A model generated the notes under the pieces. That model searched no databases and was not told where the DNA came from. It saw only the letters and a program-made list of their open reading frames with translations. A stretch of DNA of 64,000 nucleotides from Lachnospiraceae bacterium (GTDB lineage Bacteria; Bacillota; Clostridia; Lachnospirales; Lachnospiraceae). Both the position numbers and the translations under genes were made by a program. The DNA lies in the NCBI GenBank assembly GCA_017619615.1, contig JAFZRY010000027.1, positions 18,971 through 82,970 on the forward strand, given 5' to 3'. This document shows, piece after piece, positions 24,244 to 32,844 of the stretch (its first letter is position 1; every line of letters starts with the position of its first letter).

Positions 24244-26366
24244 CACAGACCTCCTGCCAGAACGACGGCGGCGGCCAGAAGGTAGCCGAAACACAGGGCG
24301 AACAGGTAATAAGCCATGGTGAGCGCGTCCACGGCGCGGTTCCACGGCCCCTTGTGCGGGTGGTAGAACAGGATGAGGGGAATCAGCAGGAGCAGGTCCG
24401 TGGTCTGGCCCCAGCCGAAATCGACGGCGCGCGCGTTGCGCCCCATCAGCAGGTTGACTACGACGATCAGCACGATCAGCCCGCAGGTCAGGCCGTTCTT
24501 GACCCAGATGAACCGGTTCCCGTTGAAGATCCGGCGGGCGTTCTCCGTCCCGTAGCGGTGCTCATAGAACAGGCGCAGGAAGAAGAGCATGAACAGATAG
24601 CCGACGCACAGCACGGAGAACGCGATTTTTTCTTCATTCAGCAGAAGCCGCAGCATGAGCGGGAGCTCGTGCCCGAAAAACTGCACCGACCCCTTGGCGA
24701 TCACGTGCGCGCCGAAGATCACCGCCACCGGGATCAGCGAACAGAGCCGGTACGCGAGCAGGCGCTTCCGCGTGTGCACGAAGCGGGGCGTGAAGAACAG
24801 GAAAAGCATGATCACGAAATACAGGCAGATCGTTCCGAACATGTTGGGCGGCGTGAAGCCCGCGGCCATCTGGTAGAGCGGCGAACTGCTTTCGGACAGA
24901 TAGGACAGGATGCTGTACTCCAGCGCGAACAGGCCCAGGTACAGGAGCAGGTACATAAAGATCTTGCCCATGACGCGCATGTCGTCCAGGAACGTGTCGA
25001 AATCCAGGAAATACAGCAGGAACATGCCCAGGTAGAAGTAATTCATGAACTGGGTGTTGAGCGTGCCGGCGGTGGTCAGGTCCAGATCCCCGGCCCCGAT
25101 AAAGACGAACGCGTAGGTCACGATCCGCATGGAAGACTGCAGCAGGATCGTGCTGCCGACCAGGGAGAGCAGCGTGTCCGGCAGGAACGGCGTCAGGCGC
25201 AGGTCGGTCTTCGGCTCCGCGCGCCTGGCGTAGCGGACCAGGTTGTAGTTGGTCATCGGGGTCCGGCGGACGCCGTTTTTCGTCCCGTAGATCAGCGAAT
25301 AGATCAGACAGAACAGGACAATCAGGGCGAGGCAGCCGCCGCCGATCATGAAGATGAGGGAGCGGAGGAAGCGGGTGTTGTACGCCTGGTATGCGGCAAT
25401 GCCGTCGCGGCTCAGGTTGTCAAAACCGAGAGTCATCCCCAGGCGGGAATCGATCAGCGCTTCGATGTCGGAGTCAAAGGTATCGATCCGGCTCAGCATG
25501 ACGGTGCTCAGTTTTCCGGTCAGCGCCGGGTCGACGACGGTGCTGATGCGGCTGCGCAGGTCCTTCACGACGGGCACCGGCCCGTTCCGGTCGATGACCG
25601 CTTCGTAGGTCTGGTTGGTGGCATAATCGGAATAGCCTGCGGAAACGGTGCCGGGCTCATTCCCGTCCAGGGAGATGAGATAGGAGAGGCGGCCTTCATC
25701 CGTCCAGTGGTGGACCGTGAAATCGATGTTATAGGGGAAGGAATCGTCCGGGTCCGCCTTGACGGAGACCATCTTGCTGTTCCCTTCCACGCTGTAGATC
25801 TCATGGCGCGCGATGGTCCCGCTCGGCGACAGCGTGAAACTGCCTTCTTCGCGCACGCCTTTCAGGACCTCTTTCAGCACGATGGACGCGTCCGCCATCG
25901 GCTCTTCCCGGCAGCGGCCGTACTCCCGGATCCCGTAGGACAGGCAGCCGAGCAGGGCGAAGATAAGCAGGCAGAGGAAGACGCGGAAAGGCGCGGCGCC
26001 CAGCATGTTGAAGAAAATGACGCTGATCTTCAGCCGCTCCTTTTCGGGCAGGTCTTCCGGATAAGAGGAGATGCCCTCGCAGTACGGCTGGTAATCTTCA
26101 CCGAGATACGCGGAGACCTTGGCTTTGGTCCGTCTGCCGGGCTTGAGGTAGCCGGATTCCATCAGGCGGTAGTGGAGCGGGAGGATCTTCAGCGAGCGCG
26201 CGAATTTCCGGCGGCTCAGGCCGCTTTTCATCCGCGCTTCATACAGGACGATGTTGTAGGAGGCGCGGGTGACCGCGCGGCGGTAGCTTTTGATGCGCCG
26301 GGTGCGGGAGCGGGACTTGTTGGATTTGGCGGATTTGCCGGCTTTGCCGGCTTTGCTGCGTCCCAT
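24243..26366 (-). CDS. Polytopic membrane protein with N-terminal HTH-like domain
   Basis: 707 residues, not a family I can name. A very basic Ser/Lys/Arg N-terminus (1-35) leads to an XRE-like segment (about 38-92): LYEARMKSGLSRRKFARSL and a following YRLMESGYLKPGRR helix, the pattern of a five-helix DNA- or protein-binding domain. One helix (about 128-148) precedes an extracellular domain (about 150-335) and then roughly nine more helices to the C-terminus. This suggests a membrane-bound regulator or a membrane enzyme carrying an HTH-derived module. It lies two bases after birA with GGGAGG before the ATG and overlaps the lipase-like gene, so all three are one operon. Confidence 0.75.
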   Translation of the reverse strand: MGRSKAGKAGKSAKSNKSRSRTRRIKSYRRAVTRASYNIVLYEARMKSGLSRRKFARSLKILPLHYRLMESGYLKPGRRTKAKVSAYLGEDYQPYCEGISSYPEDLPEKERLKISVIFFNMLGAAPFRVFLCLLIFALLGCLSYGIREYGRCREEPMADASIVLKEVLKGVREEGSFTLSPSGTIARHEIYSVEGNSKMVSVKADPDDSFPYNIDFTVHHWTDEGRLSYLISLDGNEPGTVSAGYSDYATNQTYEAVIDRNGPVPVVKDLRSRISTVVDPALTGKLSTVMLSRIDTFDSDIEALIDSRLGMTLGFDNLSRDGIAAYQAYNTRFLRSLIFMIGGGCLALIVLFCLIYSLIYGTKNGVRRTPMTNYNLVRYARRAEPKTDLRLTPFLPDTLLSLVGSTILLQSSMRIVTYAFVFIGAGDLDLTTAGTLNTQFMNYFYLGMFLLYFLDFDTFLDDMRVMGKIFMYLLLYLGLFALEYSILSYLSESSSPLYQMAAGFTPPNMFGTICLYFVIMLFLFFTPRFVHTRKRLLAYRLCSLIPVAVIFGAHVIAKGSVQFFGHELPLMLRLLLNEEKIAFSVLCVGYLFMLFFLRLFYEHRYGTENARRIFNGNRFIWVKNGLTCGLIVLIVVVNLLMGRNARAVDFGWGQTTDLLLLIPLILFYHPHKGPWNRAVDALTMAYYLFALCFGYLLAAAVVLAGGL

Positions 26367-26368
26367 GG

Positions 26369-27349
26369 TCAGACCTCCCGGGCGCGCAGGGAGACTTCCC
26401 CGGCGTAGACGGTCTCGCGGCGGCCGTCTTCGTAACGGACGGTGAGGCCGAAATCATCGGACAGGGATTCGGCGAAGGCAGGGGTGACCTGATCGCCGGT
26501 GAGGATATTGACGGCGTGGCCCAGCGTGGCGCAGCGGGCTTGATAGTAGGCGAGGAAGGCGGGATCCTCCGACAGGAAGCCCGCGTAGGCGTCGTCCAGC
26601 GCGTTGATCAGGGCGGCGCAGAGCGTGTCGCGGCGGGGCGCCGTGCCCGTGGCCATCTTCAGGCTGGCGGCGATGTCCCGGATGTCCTCCGGGAAATCCT
26701 CCGGGGCCTGGCCGGTGTTGATCCCCATGCCGGTGAGCATGTACTGGATGGCGCCGCTTTCGCTTTCCAGCGCCATTTCGGTCAGGATGCCGCAGAGTTT
26801 TCTGCCTTCCCACAGGATGTCGTTAGGCCATTTGATGACGGGCGCGAAGCCGCAGACCTCCTCGACGGCGCGGCAGACCGCCACCGCGGCGTAGGCGGTG
26901 AAGCGGGAGGCGCGGAGCGGGGAGATGTCCGGGAAATAGAGGCCGGTCAGGTACAGACCCAGGCCGGCGGGCGAGTAGAAACTGCGGCCGCGGCGGCCCC
27001 GGCCCCCGGTCTGTTCCTCCGCCGCCAGATAGTAATTCTGACTGCGGTCAGGCACGGCCAGCGTCTTGGCGCGGTCGTTGGTGGAGGTGATGGTGGGGAA
27101 GCAGAGCAGGCTGTCGCGGTGGTCGTTTTGGAGGCGCGGCAGGATGCTGCCCGGGGTCAGGCGGTCCGGGGCGGCGGTCAGGCGGTAGCCCCGGCGCGGC
27201 GCGGCTTCAATCTCGAAGCCGTCCTTCTGCAGCGCCTGCACGGCCTTCCATACGGCCGCCCGGGTCACGCCGAGCTGCCGGCTGACGGAAGCGCCGGATA
27301 TGTATTCCCCGATATGCTGCGTGAGCAGGGCCAATAACTGTTCTTTCAT
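26369..27349 (-). CDS. birA: Bifunctional biotin ligase/biotin operon repressor BirA
   Basis: 326 residues. The N-terminal winged HTH (about 1-62) has ISGASVSRQLGVTRAAVWKAV; the ligase domain has GGRGRRGRSFYSPAG (biotinyl-AMP loop, about 115-128), KWPNDILWEGRKLCGILTE and GMGINTG. BirA makes biotinyl-5'-AMP, loads biotin onto acyl-CoA carboxylase and related proteins, and represses biotin genes when loaded. A TTGTAAACC...GGTTTACAA operator lies in the divergent bioY promoter. The ATG at 27349 has no Shine-Dalgarno and is only nine bases after a TAAAAT -10, so the mRNA may be leaderless. Confidence 0.95.
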   Translation of the reverse strand: MKEQLLALLTQHIGEYISGASVSRQLGVTRAAVWKAVQALQKDGFEIEAAPRRGYRLTAAPDRLTPGSILPRLQNDHRDSLLCFPTITSTNDRAKTLAVPDRSQNYYLAAEEQTGGRGRRGRSFYSPAGLGLYLTGLYFPDISPLRASRFTAYAAVAVCRAVEEVCGFAPVIKWPNDILWEGRKLCGILTEMALESESGAIQYMLTGMGINTGQAPEDFPEDIRDIAASLKMATGTAPRRDTLCAALINALDDAYAGFLSEDPAFLAYYQARCATLGHAVNILTGDQVTPAFAESLSDDFGLTVRYEDGRRETVYAGEVSLRAREV

Positions 27350-27358
27350 GATAAGTGG

Positions 27359-27388
27359 ATTTTACCACAATCAGCGCAGGATTGTAAA
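27359..27388 (-). promoter_or_regulatory. birA promoter
   Basis: On the minus strand TTTACA (27383-27388), 18 bases, TAAAAT (27359-27364). The -35 lies within ATTGTAAAC, which resembles half of the BirA operator, so autoregulation is possible. Confidence 0.5.
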
Positions 27389-27405
27389 CGGAATATTGAC
27401 AGGGG

Positions 27406-27434
27406 TTGACAAAAAACGGGAAAGGGATTATTGT
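27406..27434 (+). promoter_or_regulatory. bioY promoter
   Basis: TTGACA (27406-27411), 17 bases, TATTGT (27429-27434). The -10 is covered by the BirA operator. Confidence 0.75.
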
Positions 27435-27462
27435 AAACCTTGTGAAGAAAATGGTTTACAAT
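27430..27462. promoter_or_regulatory. BirA operator
   Basis: A perfect 10-base inverted repeat, ATTGTAAACC and GGTTTACAAT, separated by 13 bases. It matches the known BirA box architecture in Firmicutes and lies over the -10 and start of the bioY transcript, so biotin-loaded BirA would block bioY. Confidence 0.9.
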
Positions 27463-27478
27463 CAACCGGAGGAGACCC

Positions 27479-28033
27479 GTGAAAAAAACCAACGTCTATC
27501 AGATGGTCCTGACCGCCCTGTTCGTCGCCCTGACCGCCGTCGGGGCGTTCATCCGCATCCCGACCCCCACGGTGCCGTTCACGCTGCAGATCCTGTTCGT
27601 TTTCCTGGCCGGGATCCTGCTGGGCCCGGGCCGCGGCGCGCTGTCCCAGCTGATCTACGTGCTGCTGGGGCTGGTCGGCGTACCGATCTTCACGGGCGGC
27701 GGCGGGTTCGGGTACGTGTTCCAGCCCAGTTTCGGATTCCTGTTGGGGTACATCGGCGGCGCGGCCGTGACCGGATGGATCGCGCGGGCGGGGAAACCGT
27801 CGCTGCTGCGGACCGTGCTGGCCTGCGTCGCGGGCCTGGCCGCCATTTACGCGGCCGGCCTGCCGTACATGGCCTGGGTGCTGAACGTACATCTGGAAAA
27901 AAAACTGCCCGCGTCCTATATCATCACCAACGGCATGCTGGTCTTCCTGCCCTGGGACGCCGTCAAGGTGGCGGCCGCTGCCGCGCTGGCAAAAATCCTG
28001 CAGCCCGTGATGAACCGGATGGGCAACGGGTAA
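27479..28033 (+). CDS. bioY: Biotin transporter BioY
   Basis: 184 residues, five to six membrane helices. PTPTVPFTLQILFVFLAG and GGFGYVFQPSFGFLLGYI are strong BioY (ECF-type S component) signatures. It takes up biotin alone or with a shared energising ECF module encoded elsewhere; no AT module is in the window. The start is GTG 27479 with GGAGGAG before it. It is the direct regulatory target of the BirA operator just upstream. Confidence 0.95.
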   Translation: MKKTNVYQMVLTALFVALTAVGAFIRIPTPTVPFTLQILFVFLAGILLGPGRGALSQLIYVLLGLVGVPIFTGGGGFGYVFQPSFGFLLGYIGGAAVTGWIARAGKPSLLRTVLACVAGLAAIYAAGLPYMAWVLNVHLEKKLPASYIITNGMLVFLPWDAVKVAAAAALAKILQPVMNRMGNG

Positions 28034-28041
28034 CTTTCCGG

Positions 28042-28070
28042 TTGAAAAAACAGAAGATTTCGGCTACAAT
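28042..28070 (+). promoter_or_regulatory. Promoter of the LOG-family gene
   Basis: TTGAAA (28042-28047), 17 bases, TACAAT (28065-28070). Confidence 0.65.
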
Positions 28071-28124
28071 AAGAAGCGTGCTCCGGATGCATGCTTTTTT
28101 GCTGTGGGAGAGAAAGAGGACAGG

Positions 28125-28661
28125 ATGAAGATCGGCGTATTTTTATCGTCCCGGATGGGAAAAACCGGCGCGTACCGCAGACTGACCGAGGAACTGGGCC
28201 GCTGGCTGGTGAAAAACGGCCACGAACTGGTCTATGGCGGCGAAAATTACGGCCTGATGGCCGTGCTGGCGGATACCGTGCTGGCCGAAGGAGGCCGCGC
28301 CGCCGGCGTGATCCCGAACCTCTCGCCCATGAAGGAAAACGCGCATCCCGGCCTGCAGGAATACCATTATGTCCTGAGCATGGCGGAGCGCAAATCTCTG
28401 ATGATCAAACTCGCGGACGGCTTCATCGCGCTTCCCGGCGGCATCGGCACCCTGGACGAATTCTCCGAAGTCCTCTGCCTCAACGCCATCGGCGCCCTGG
28501 ACAAACCGCTGGTCCTCCTCGGCACCGGCGGGTATTACGAGCCCTTCCGGGCGGTGCAGGAGAAGATCCTCGAGGAACGGATGGCGGACGAATCGTCGTT
28601 CGAGCGCTTCCTGATCACGGAAGACCTTGACGAAGCGGGGAAGTTTTTGGCCCGGAAATAA
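28125..28661 (+). CDS. LOG-family protein (nucleoside 5'-monophosphate phosphoribohydrolase)
   Basis: 178 residues with a Rossmann-like fold. VYGGENYGLMAVLAD and ALPGGIGTLDEFSEVL (the PGGxGTxxE motif, about 108-116) define the family, which hydrolyses nucleoside monophosphates to a base and ribose 5-phosphate; bacterial members are often nucleotide-cleanup enzymes. ATG 28125 has AGAGGACAGG before it and begins the beta strand KIGVFLSS; a GTG at 28104 would add seven residues and has no ribosome site. Confidence 0.9.
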   Translation: MKIGVFLSSRMGKTGAYRRLTEELGRWLVKNGHELVYGGENYGLMAVLADTVLAEGGRAAGVIPNLSPMKENAHPGLQEYHYVLSMAERKSLMIKLADGFIALPGGIGTLDEFSEVLCLNAIGALDKPLVLLGTGGYYEPFRAVQEKILEERMADESSFERFLITEDLDEAGKFLARK

Positions 28662-28664
28662 AAA

Positions 28665-28693
28665 TCTGACAGGGGGACGGTTCTTTTGTCAGA
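28665..28693. repeat. TCTGACAGGGGGACGGTTC... hairpin (family B)
   Basis: TCTGACA pairs with TGTCAGA around the GGGGACGGTTC core. It follows the LOG gene by three bases. Downstream 28699-28790 has a GGGCCGCC/GGCGGCCC stem and a TCATCCCGAACGAAGG...GAGGGATCTCAT element of a type that recurs in many bacterial genomes. Confidence 0.7.
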
Positions 28694-28820
28694 TTATCGG
28701 GCCGCCCGGCCGGCGGCCCGTGTGAAAACGCGTGTCATCCCGAACGAAGGCGGCGGAGCCGCCGGAGCCGAGGGATCTCATATAAAAAACCATATTTTAG
28801 GAGAATTGGGGGATCACAGC

Positions 28821-30617
28821 ATGAAACGTACCCGACTTCTGCTTCTGGCCTGGGCGCTCGTCCTGGGCCTGTCAGCCTGCGGCAAGGCTCCGTCCGGAAC
28901 CACGACCACTGCCGCATCAGAGCCCGCCTCCACGGAGGCGCCGGCCCCCGCCGCGAAGCATCTGCGGATGCCCGACGGGGAGTGTCAGACATTCAATCCC
29001 TATCTGGCCAACACACAGGATGAAATGATGAATGACTTTGCGCAGGCAAGGTTATACCGCCGTTTCGCCAAAGAAGACCGCAAGACGCTCTACATGCGTC
29101 CGGAACTGGCCGCCGAGGAGCCGAAACAGATGGACGCCGAAGGCAAAGTCTGGCAGATCAGGATCCGCCCGAACCTGTTTTTCACGGACTGTCAGGGCAA
29201 TCTGACGGACAAACCCATCAACGCCGCCGTCTTCGAGCACTCGTTCAAAATGGCCCTGGACCCGGTCCTGAAACAGCGCGCCGGCGACAATATGTCCATC
29301 TACATCACCATCGTAAACGCGAAGGAATACTTCCAGCAGACGCCGGAAGCCCCGGTGAAATGGGAGGACGTGGGCATCAAAACCGTGGATGAGCTGACCC
29401 TGGAACTCACCCTTGCCGCGCCGTCCACGCAGATGAACGTGATGCAGGCCTTTACCGGCTACGGCACCGTCCCGACGGACCCTGACCTCTTCACCTCCCT
29501 GATGGAGAACGGCGCGACCGCCTACGGCACGGACCACACCAAGACCCTGTACTGCGGCGCCTTCTACGTGACCGACTGGGTCAAATCCTCCGCCATCACG
29601 CTGAAAAAGAACCCGCATTACGTGTTCGCGGACGAGATCAAACTCACGGACGCGACGCTGTATTACGTGGAGAATTACCAGACGCAGCTCGAAATGTACC
29701 TGAAGGGCGACCTGGATTCCACGGCGCTGGACGCGGAGATCGCGCCGCGCTACGCGGAGCGTGAGGACTACCTGAGCTACCCCGCCCGCTATCTGATGCA
29801 GATCGAGATCAACCGCGGCAATACCGAAAAACCCATCCTGGACAACATGAATTTCAAGAACGCGCTGTGGTACGCGGTGGACCGCGTCGCCCTCGCGAAG
29901 TTGGAAGCGGCCACGCCGGCCAACTACATCATCCCGGATACCTCGCTGGCAAATTCTGAGACCGGCCTGCTGTTCAAGGACACGGACACCGCGAAGAGCT
30001 ACCGCGAGGACATCAACGCGAGTTATGACCCGGCCAAGGCCAAAGAGTATTTCGACAAGGCGATGGAAGAGGAGAAGGTGAAGGGCAAGCTGACGCTGGA
30101 ACTGATCATTTCTCCGGCCACGCCGGAGCAGAGCCTCTGCGCGCAGTTCCTGCAGCAGCACCTGGCGGAGATCTTCGGAGAAGACCGCTTCGAACTGAAG
30201 ATCACGGAGAACCAGGACCGCGCCAACCTAATGAAGACCTGGCGCGACAACCCCAACGCCTACGAGCTCTGCCTGTCCAACTGGAGCCGCGCCGTGACCG
30301 ACGACAGCCCGTTCAACGTGTTCGACAAATACAGCGAAATCTATGATATGAAGGTGAACGCCCCGTACGGCAACGCGTTCATCAACGAGACCATTTTCCT
30401 GCAGACCACGGATCCGCGGGTCAAGACCGACCAGGCCTACAACGTGGAACTGGCCGGGCAGATGGAGAAGGAAGCCCTGGAGAACCGCCTGGTGATCCCG
30501 ATGTTCGAGCGCAATTTCCAGTACCTGGTCAGCCCGAAGCTGCTGCTGCCGCTGGAGGTCCCGCAGCCGTCGATGGGGTTCACGATGCGGCCGTGGCTGG
30601 CGGATCTGCTGCCGTAA
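28821..30617 (+). CDS. Peptide ABC transporter substrate-binding lipoprotein
   Basis: 598 residues, SBP family 5 (OppA/DppA class, cluster C). The signal peptide KRTRLLLLAWALVLGLSAC ends in a lipobox with Cys about 20, followed by a Thr/Ala/Pro linker. Family features include TFNPYLANTQDEM near the mature N-terminus, WQIRIRPNLFFTD and FKNALWYAVDRVALAKLEA. It delivers oligopeptides to the two downstream permeases. ATG 28821 is chosen for the signal peptide and the GGGGGAT before it; upstream in-frame codons lie in a repeat. No OppD/OppF ATPases follow. Confidence 0.92.
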   Translation: MKRTRLLLLAWALVLGLSACGKAPSGTTTTAASEPASTEAPAPAAKHLRMPDGECQTFNPYLANTQDEMMNDFAQARLYRRFAKEDRKTLYMRPELAAEEPKQMDAEGKVWQIRIRPNLFFTDCQGNLTDKPINAAVFEHSFKMALDPVLKQRAGDNMSIYITIVNAKEYFQQTPEAPVKWEDVGIKTVDELTLELTLAAPSTQMNVMQAFTGYGTVPTDPDLFTSLMENGATAYGTDHTKTLYCGAFYVTDWVKSSAITLKKNPHYVFADEIKLTDATLYYVENYQTQLEMYLKGDLDSTALDAEIAPRYAEREDYLSYPARYLMQIEINRGNTEKPILDNMNFKNALWYAVDRVALAKLEAATPANYIIPDTSLANSETGLLFKDTDTAKSYREDINASYDPAKAKEYFDKAMEEEKVKGKLTLELIISPATPEQSLCAQFLQQHLAEIFGEDRFELKITENQDRANLMKTWRDNPNAYELCLSNWSRAVTDDSPFNVFDKYSEIYDMKVNAPYGNAFINETIFLQTTDPRVKTDQAYNVELAGQMEKEALENRLVIPMFERNFQYLVSPKLLLPLEVPQPSMGFTMRPWLADLLP

Positions 30618-30633
30618 TGGTTTTTGCTGACGC

Positions 30634-30658
30634 GGGCCGTTGAGACAACGACCCCTAC
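30634..30658. repeat. Family A palindrome between binding protein and permease
   Basis: GGGCCGTTG, loop, CAACGACCCCTAC. As an intercistronic stem it may lower expression of the permeases relative to the binding protein. Confidence 0.7.
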
Positions 30659-30697
30659 GTATTATTATCGGCCATTGACAATCCGGCCGTATCGAAT

Positions 30698-31651
30698 ATG
30701 GGACGCTATCTTTTCAAACGTTTCGGCATGATGCTCCTGACGCTCTTTGTCATCCTGACACTGGGCTTTCTTGTGATCCGCTTAATGCCGGGCAGTCCCT
30801 TCGACGATCCGAACTATTCCGCGGAAATGACGCGGATGCTGGAGGAGAAGCACCACCTGCATGAACCGATTATCGTGCAGTACTACTATTACCTGAAAGA
30901 CATCATCACGGGCGGCTACTGGGGCGTTTCCCTGAACCTGGAGCCGATGACGCCGGTGTGGACGGTGATCGGCCGCCGTATCCCGGTGACGCTGACCGTC
31001 AACTTCCTGTCCCTGCTCATCGCGCTGCCGCTGGGCATCCTGGCGGGCACCTGGGCCGCGCTGTACCGCAACAAATGGCCGGACCACGTGATCAGCCTGC
31101 TCACGGTCCTTTTCATCTCCGTGCCGTCCTTCGTGATGGCGTCCCTGCTGCAATACTTCCTGGGGTACAAAGCCGGGCTGTTCCCGCTGATCTATGACGC
31201 GACCGGGACGGAGGCCGTCCGCCTGACTTCGCTGGTGATGCCGGTGCTGGCCCTGAGTTTCCACCCGATCGCCATGATCTGCCGCCACCTGCGCGGCGAA
31301 CTGGCGGAGAACATGCGCGCGGAGTACATGATCACCGCGCAGGCCAAGGGCCTGAGCCTGCGGCAGGCCGTGTTCCGCCACGCGTTCCGCAACTCGCTGA
31401 TCCCGGTGATGAACATCATCGTCCCGCTGTTCACGAACATCCTGGCGGGTTCGCTGGTCATCGAGCGGATCTTCGGGATCCCGGGCGTGGGCGGCCTGAT
31501 GACGCGCTCCATCAACGCCAAGGATCACTGGCTCACCATCACCGTCCTGTTTTTCTACGCGATGATCCACCTGGTCACCGTGCTGGTCACGGACATCTCC
31601 TACGGGCTGATCGATCCCCGCATCCGGCTGGGAGGTGACCGCGATGATTAA
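30698..31651 (+). CDS. Peptide ABC transporter permease, OppB/DppB type
   Basis: 317 residues, six helices. The first helix (about 9-30) and the FDDPNYSAEMTRMLEEKHHL region are typical of OppB; the ATPase-contact EAA loop is seen in MRAEYMITAQAKGLSLRQAV, with FGIPGVGGLM afterwards. It pairs with the next gene, whose start overlaps its stop by eight bases. The ATG has no clear Shine-Dalgarno. Confidence 0.92.
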   Translation: MGRYLFKRFGMMLLTLFVILTLGFLVIRLMPGSPFDDPNYSAEMTRMLEEKHHLHEPIIVQYYYYLKDIITGGYWGVSLNLEPMTPVWTVIGRRIPVTLTVNFLSLLIALPLGILAGTWAALYRNKWPDHVISLLTVLFISVPSFVMASLLQYFLGYKAGLFPLIYDATGTEAVRLTSLVMPVLALSFHPIAMICRHLRGELAENMRAEYMITAQAKGLSLRQAVFRHAFRNSLIPVMNIIVPLFTNILAGSLVIERIFGIPGVGGLMTRSINAKDHWLTITVLFFYAMIHLVTVLVTDISYGLIDPRIRLGGDRDD

Positions 31652-32687
31652 GCGTTTTTGGCAAAACAAAGCCGCCGCGGCCGCCTTCTTCGTCCTGGCC
31701 TTCCTGGTCCTGATGGCGGTCTTTGCGCCGTCATTCACACCCTACAGTTACCGAGAACAGGTCAAAAACGCGGACGGCGAGATCCTCAGCAACATGCCGC
31801 CGAAGATCCCCGCGCTCCGCTTCCTGGGCATCGCGCAGGGCACGGCGGTGCTGCAGGACCGGCAGACGGCGTTCCTGGACGACCCCGCGCGCTACCCGGA
31901 GGGCTGCATCCTGGAGGTCCGCAACCGCCGCGTGACGGAGCGGGGCACCGAATACTGCGACGTCCTGGTGGATTACTACAAGTACATGAAAGCGGGAGAG
32001 GAGACCGCCTTCTGGTTCGGCACGGACCAGCTGGGGCGCGATATCTGGACCCGGCTGTGGCGCGGCACGCGCGTCTCGCTGGTGATCGCGCTGTTCGCGG
32101 TAGCCATCGACCTGGTGATCGGCGTGAGCTGGGGCGCGGTCTGCGGCTATTACGGCGGGAAGACGGACCTGATCGGCATGCGCGTGTGCGAAGTTATCCA
32201 CGCGATCCCGAACGTGATCCTCTGCACGATGTTCATCCTGCTACTGGGCCGCGGCATCGGCACCATGATCCTGGCCCTCGCGGTGCGGAACTGGGTGGAG
32301 ACCGCGCGTCTCGCCCGCGCCCAGTTCCTGCGCTACAAGGAACGCGAATTCGTCGTCTCCGCGCGCGCGATGGGCGTCCGTGACCGCCGCCTGATCTTCC
32401 GGCACATCCTCCCCAACGCGATGGGCCCGCTCATCATCAGCGCCACACTGGCCGTCCCCGGCGCCATTTTCATGGAATCCTTCCTGTCCTTCATCGGCCT
32501 CGGGATCCCCGCCCCGGAGCCCTCCGTCGGCACCATGCTCTCGGACGCCCAGTCGCTGCTGCAGACCTACCCGCACCAGGTGCTGCTGCCCGCCGCCGTC
32601 ATCGCGCTTCTCATGATCGCCTTCCACCTGCTTTCCAACGGCCTGCGCGACGCGTTCGATCCGAAGGAAGAGGACAGTGAGGAATGA
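31644..32687 (+). CDS. Peptide ABC transporter permease, OppC/DppC type
   Basis: 347 residues. A first helix (about 15-33) is followed by an unusually long extracellular insert (about 35-120, FLGIAQGTAVLQDRQTAF...), then WFGTDQLGRDIWTRLWRGTRVSL and five further helices. The EAA loop is EREFVVSARAMGVRDRRLI, and AIFMESFLSFIGLGIPAPEPS is a conserved OppC segment. ATG 31644 has GGAGG eight bases upstream. The operon ends here at a terminator; the energising ATPases must be encoded elsewhere. Confidence 0.92.
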   Translation: MIKRFWQNKAAAAAFFVLAFLVLMAVFAPSFTPYSYREQVKNADGEILSNMPPKIPALRFLGIAQGTAVLQDRQTAFLDDPARYPEGCILEVRNRRVTERGTEYCDVLVDYYKYMKAGEETAFWFGTDQLGRDIWTRLWRGTRVSLVIALFAVAIDLVIGVSWGAVCGYYGGKTDLIGMRVCEVIHAIPNVILCTMFILLLGRGIGTMILALAVRNWVETARLARAQFLRYKEREFVVSARAMGVRDRRLIFRHILPNAMGPLIISATLAVPGAIFMESFLSFIGLGIPAPEPSVGTMLSDAQSLLQTYPHQVLLPAAVIALLMIAFHLLSNGLRDAFDPKEEDSEE

Positions 32688-32766
32688 CATGGCCTGCCGC
32701 CCTCGCCGGTGGATGATTCGACCGCTTCCGTATGATAAACGACACAATCGATTAAATTGACGATTT

Positions 32767-32800
32767 GACGGGCTTGCATTTAATGCCCGTCATTTTTATA
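32767..32800 (+). terminator. Rho-independent terminator of the peptide importer operon
   Basis: GACGGGC pairs with GCCCGTC around an 11-base loop and is followed by ATTTTTATAA. Confidence 0.85.
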
Positions 32801-32802
32801 AT
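32774..32802 (+). promoter_or_regulatory. Promoter embedded in the terminator
   Basis: TTGCAT (32774-32779), 17 bases, TATAAT (32797-32802). The -35 is in the terminator loop and the -10 in its T-run, so the next gene starts where the operon ends. Confidence 0.6.
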
Positions 32803-32844
32803 TATCAACGATTTAACAACCATCTGTCTACGGGAGAGTTCTCG

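Noticed and set aside
24243-24345. Upstream start for the lipase-like lipoprotein at 24345
   Set aside because: It would bury the signal peptide behind 34 Arg-rich residues encoded inside the preceding gene; ATG 24243 has a good ribosome site and puts the signal peptide first.
22408-26408. Very long plus-strand open frames over the lipase-like and HTH-membrane genes
   Set aside because: They are antisense shadows caused by high GC. The minus-strand frames have signal peptides, membrane helices, ribosome sites and coupled starts.
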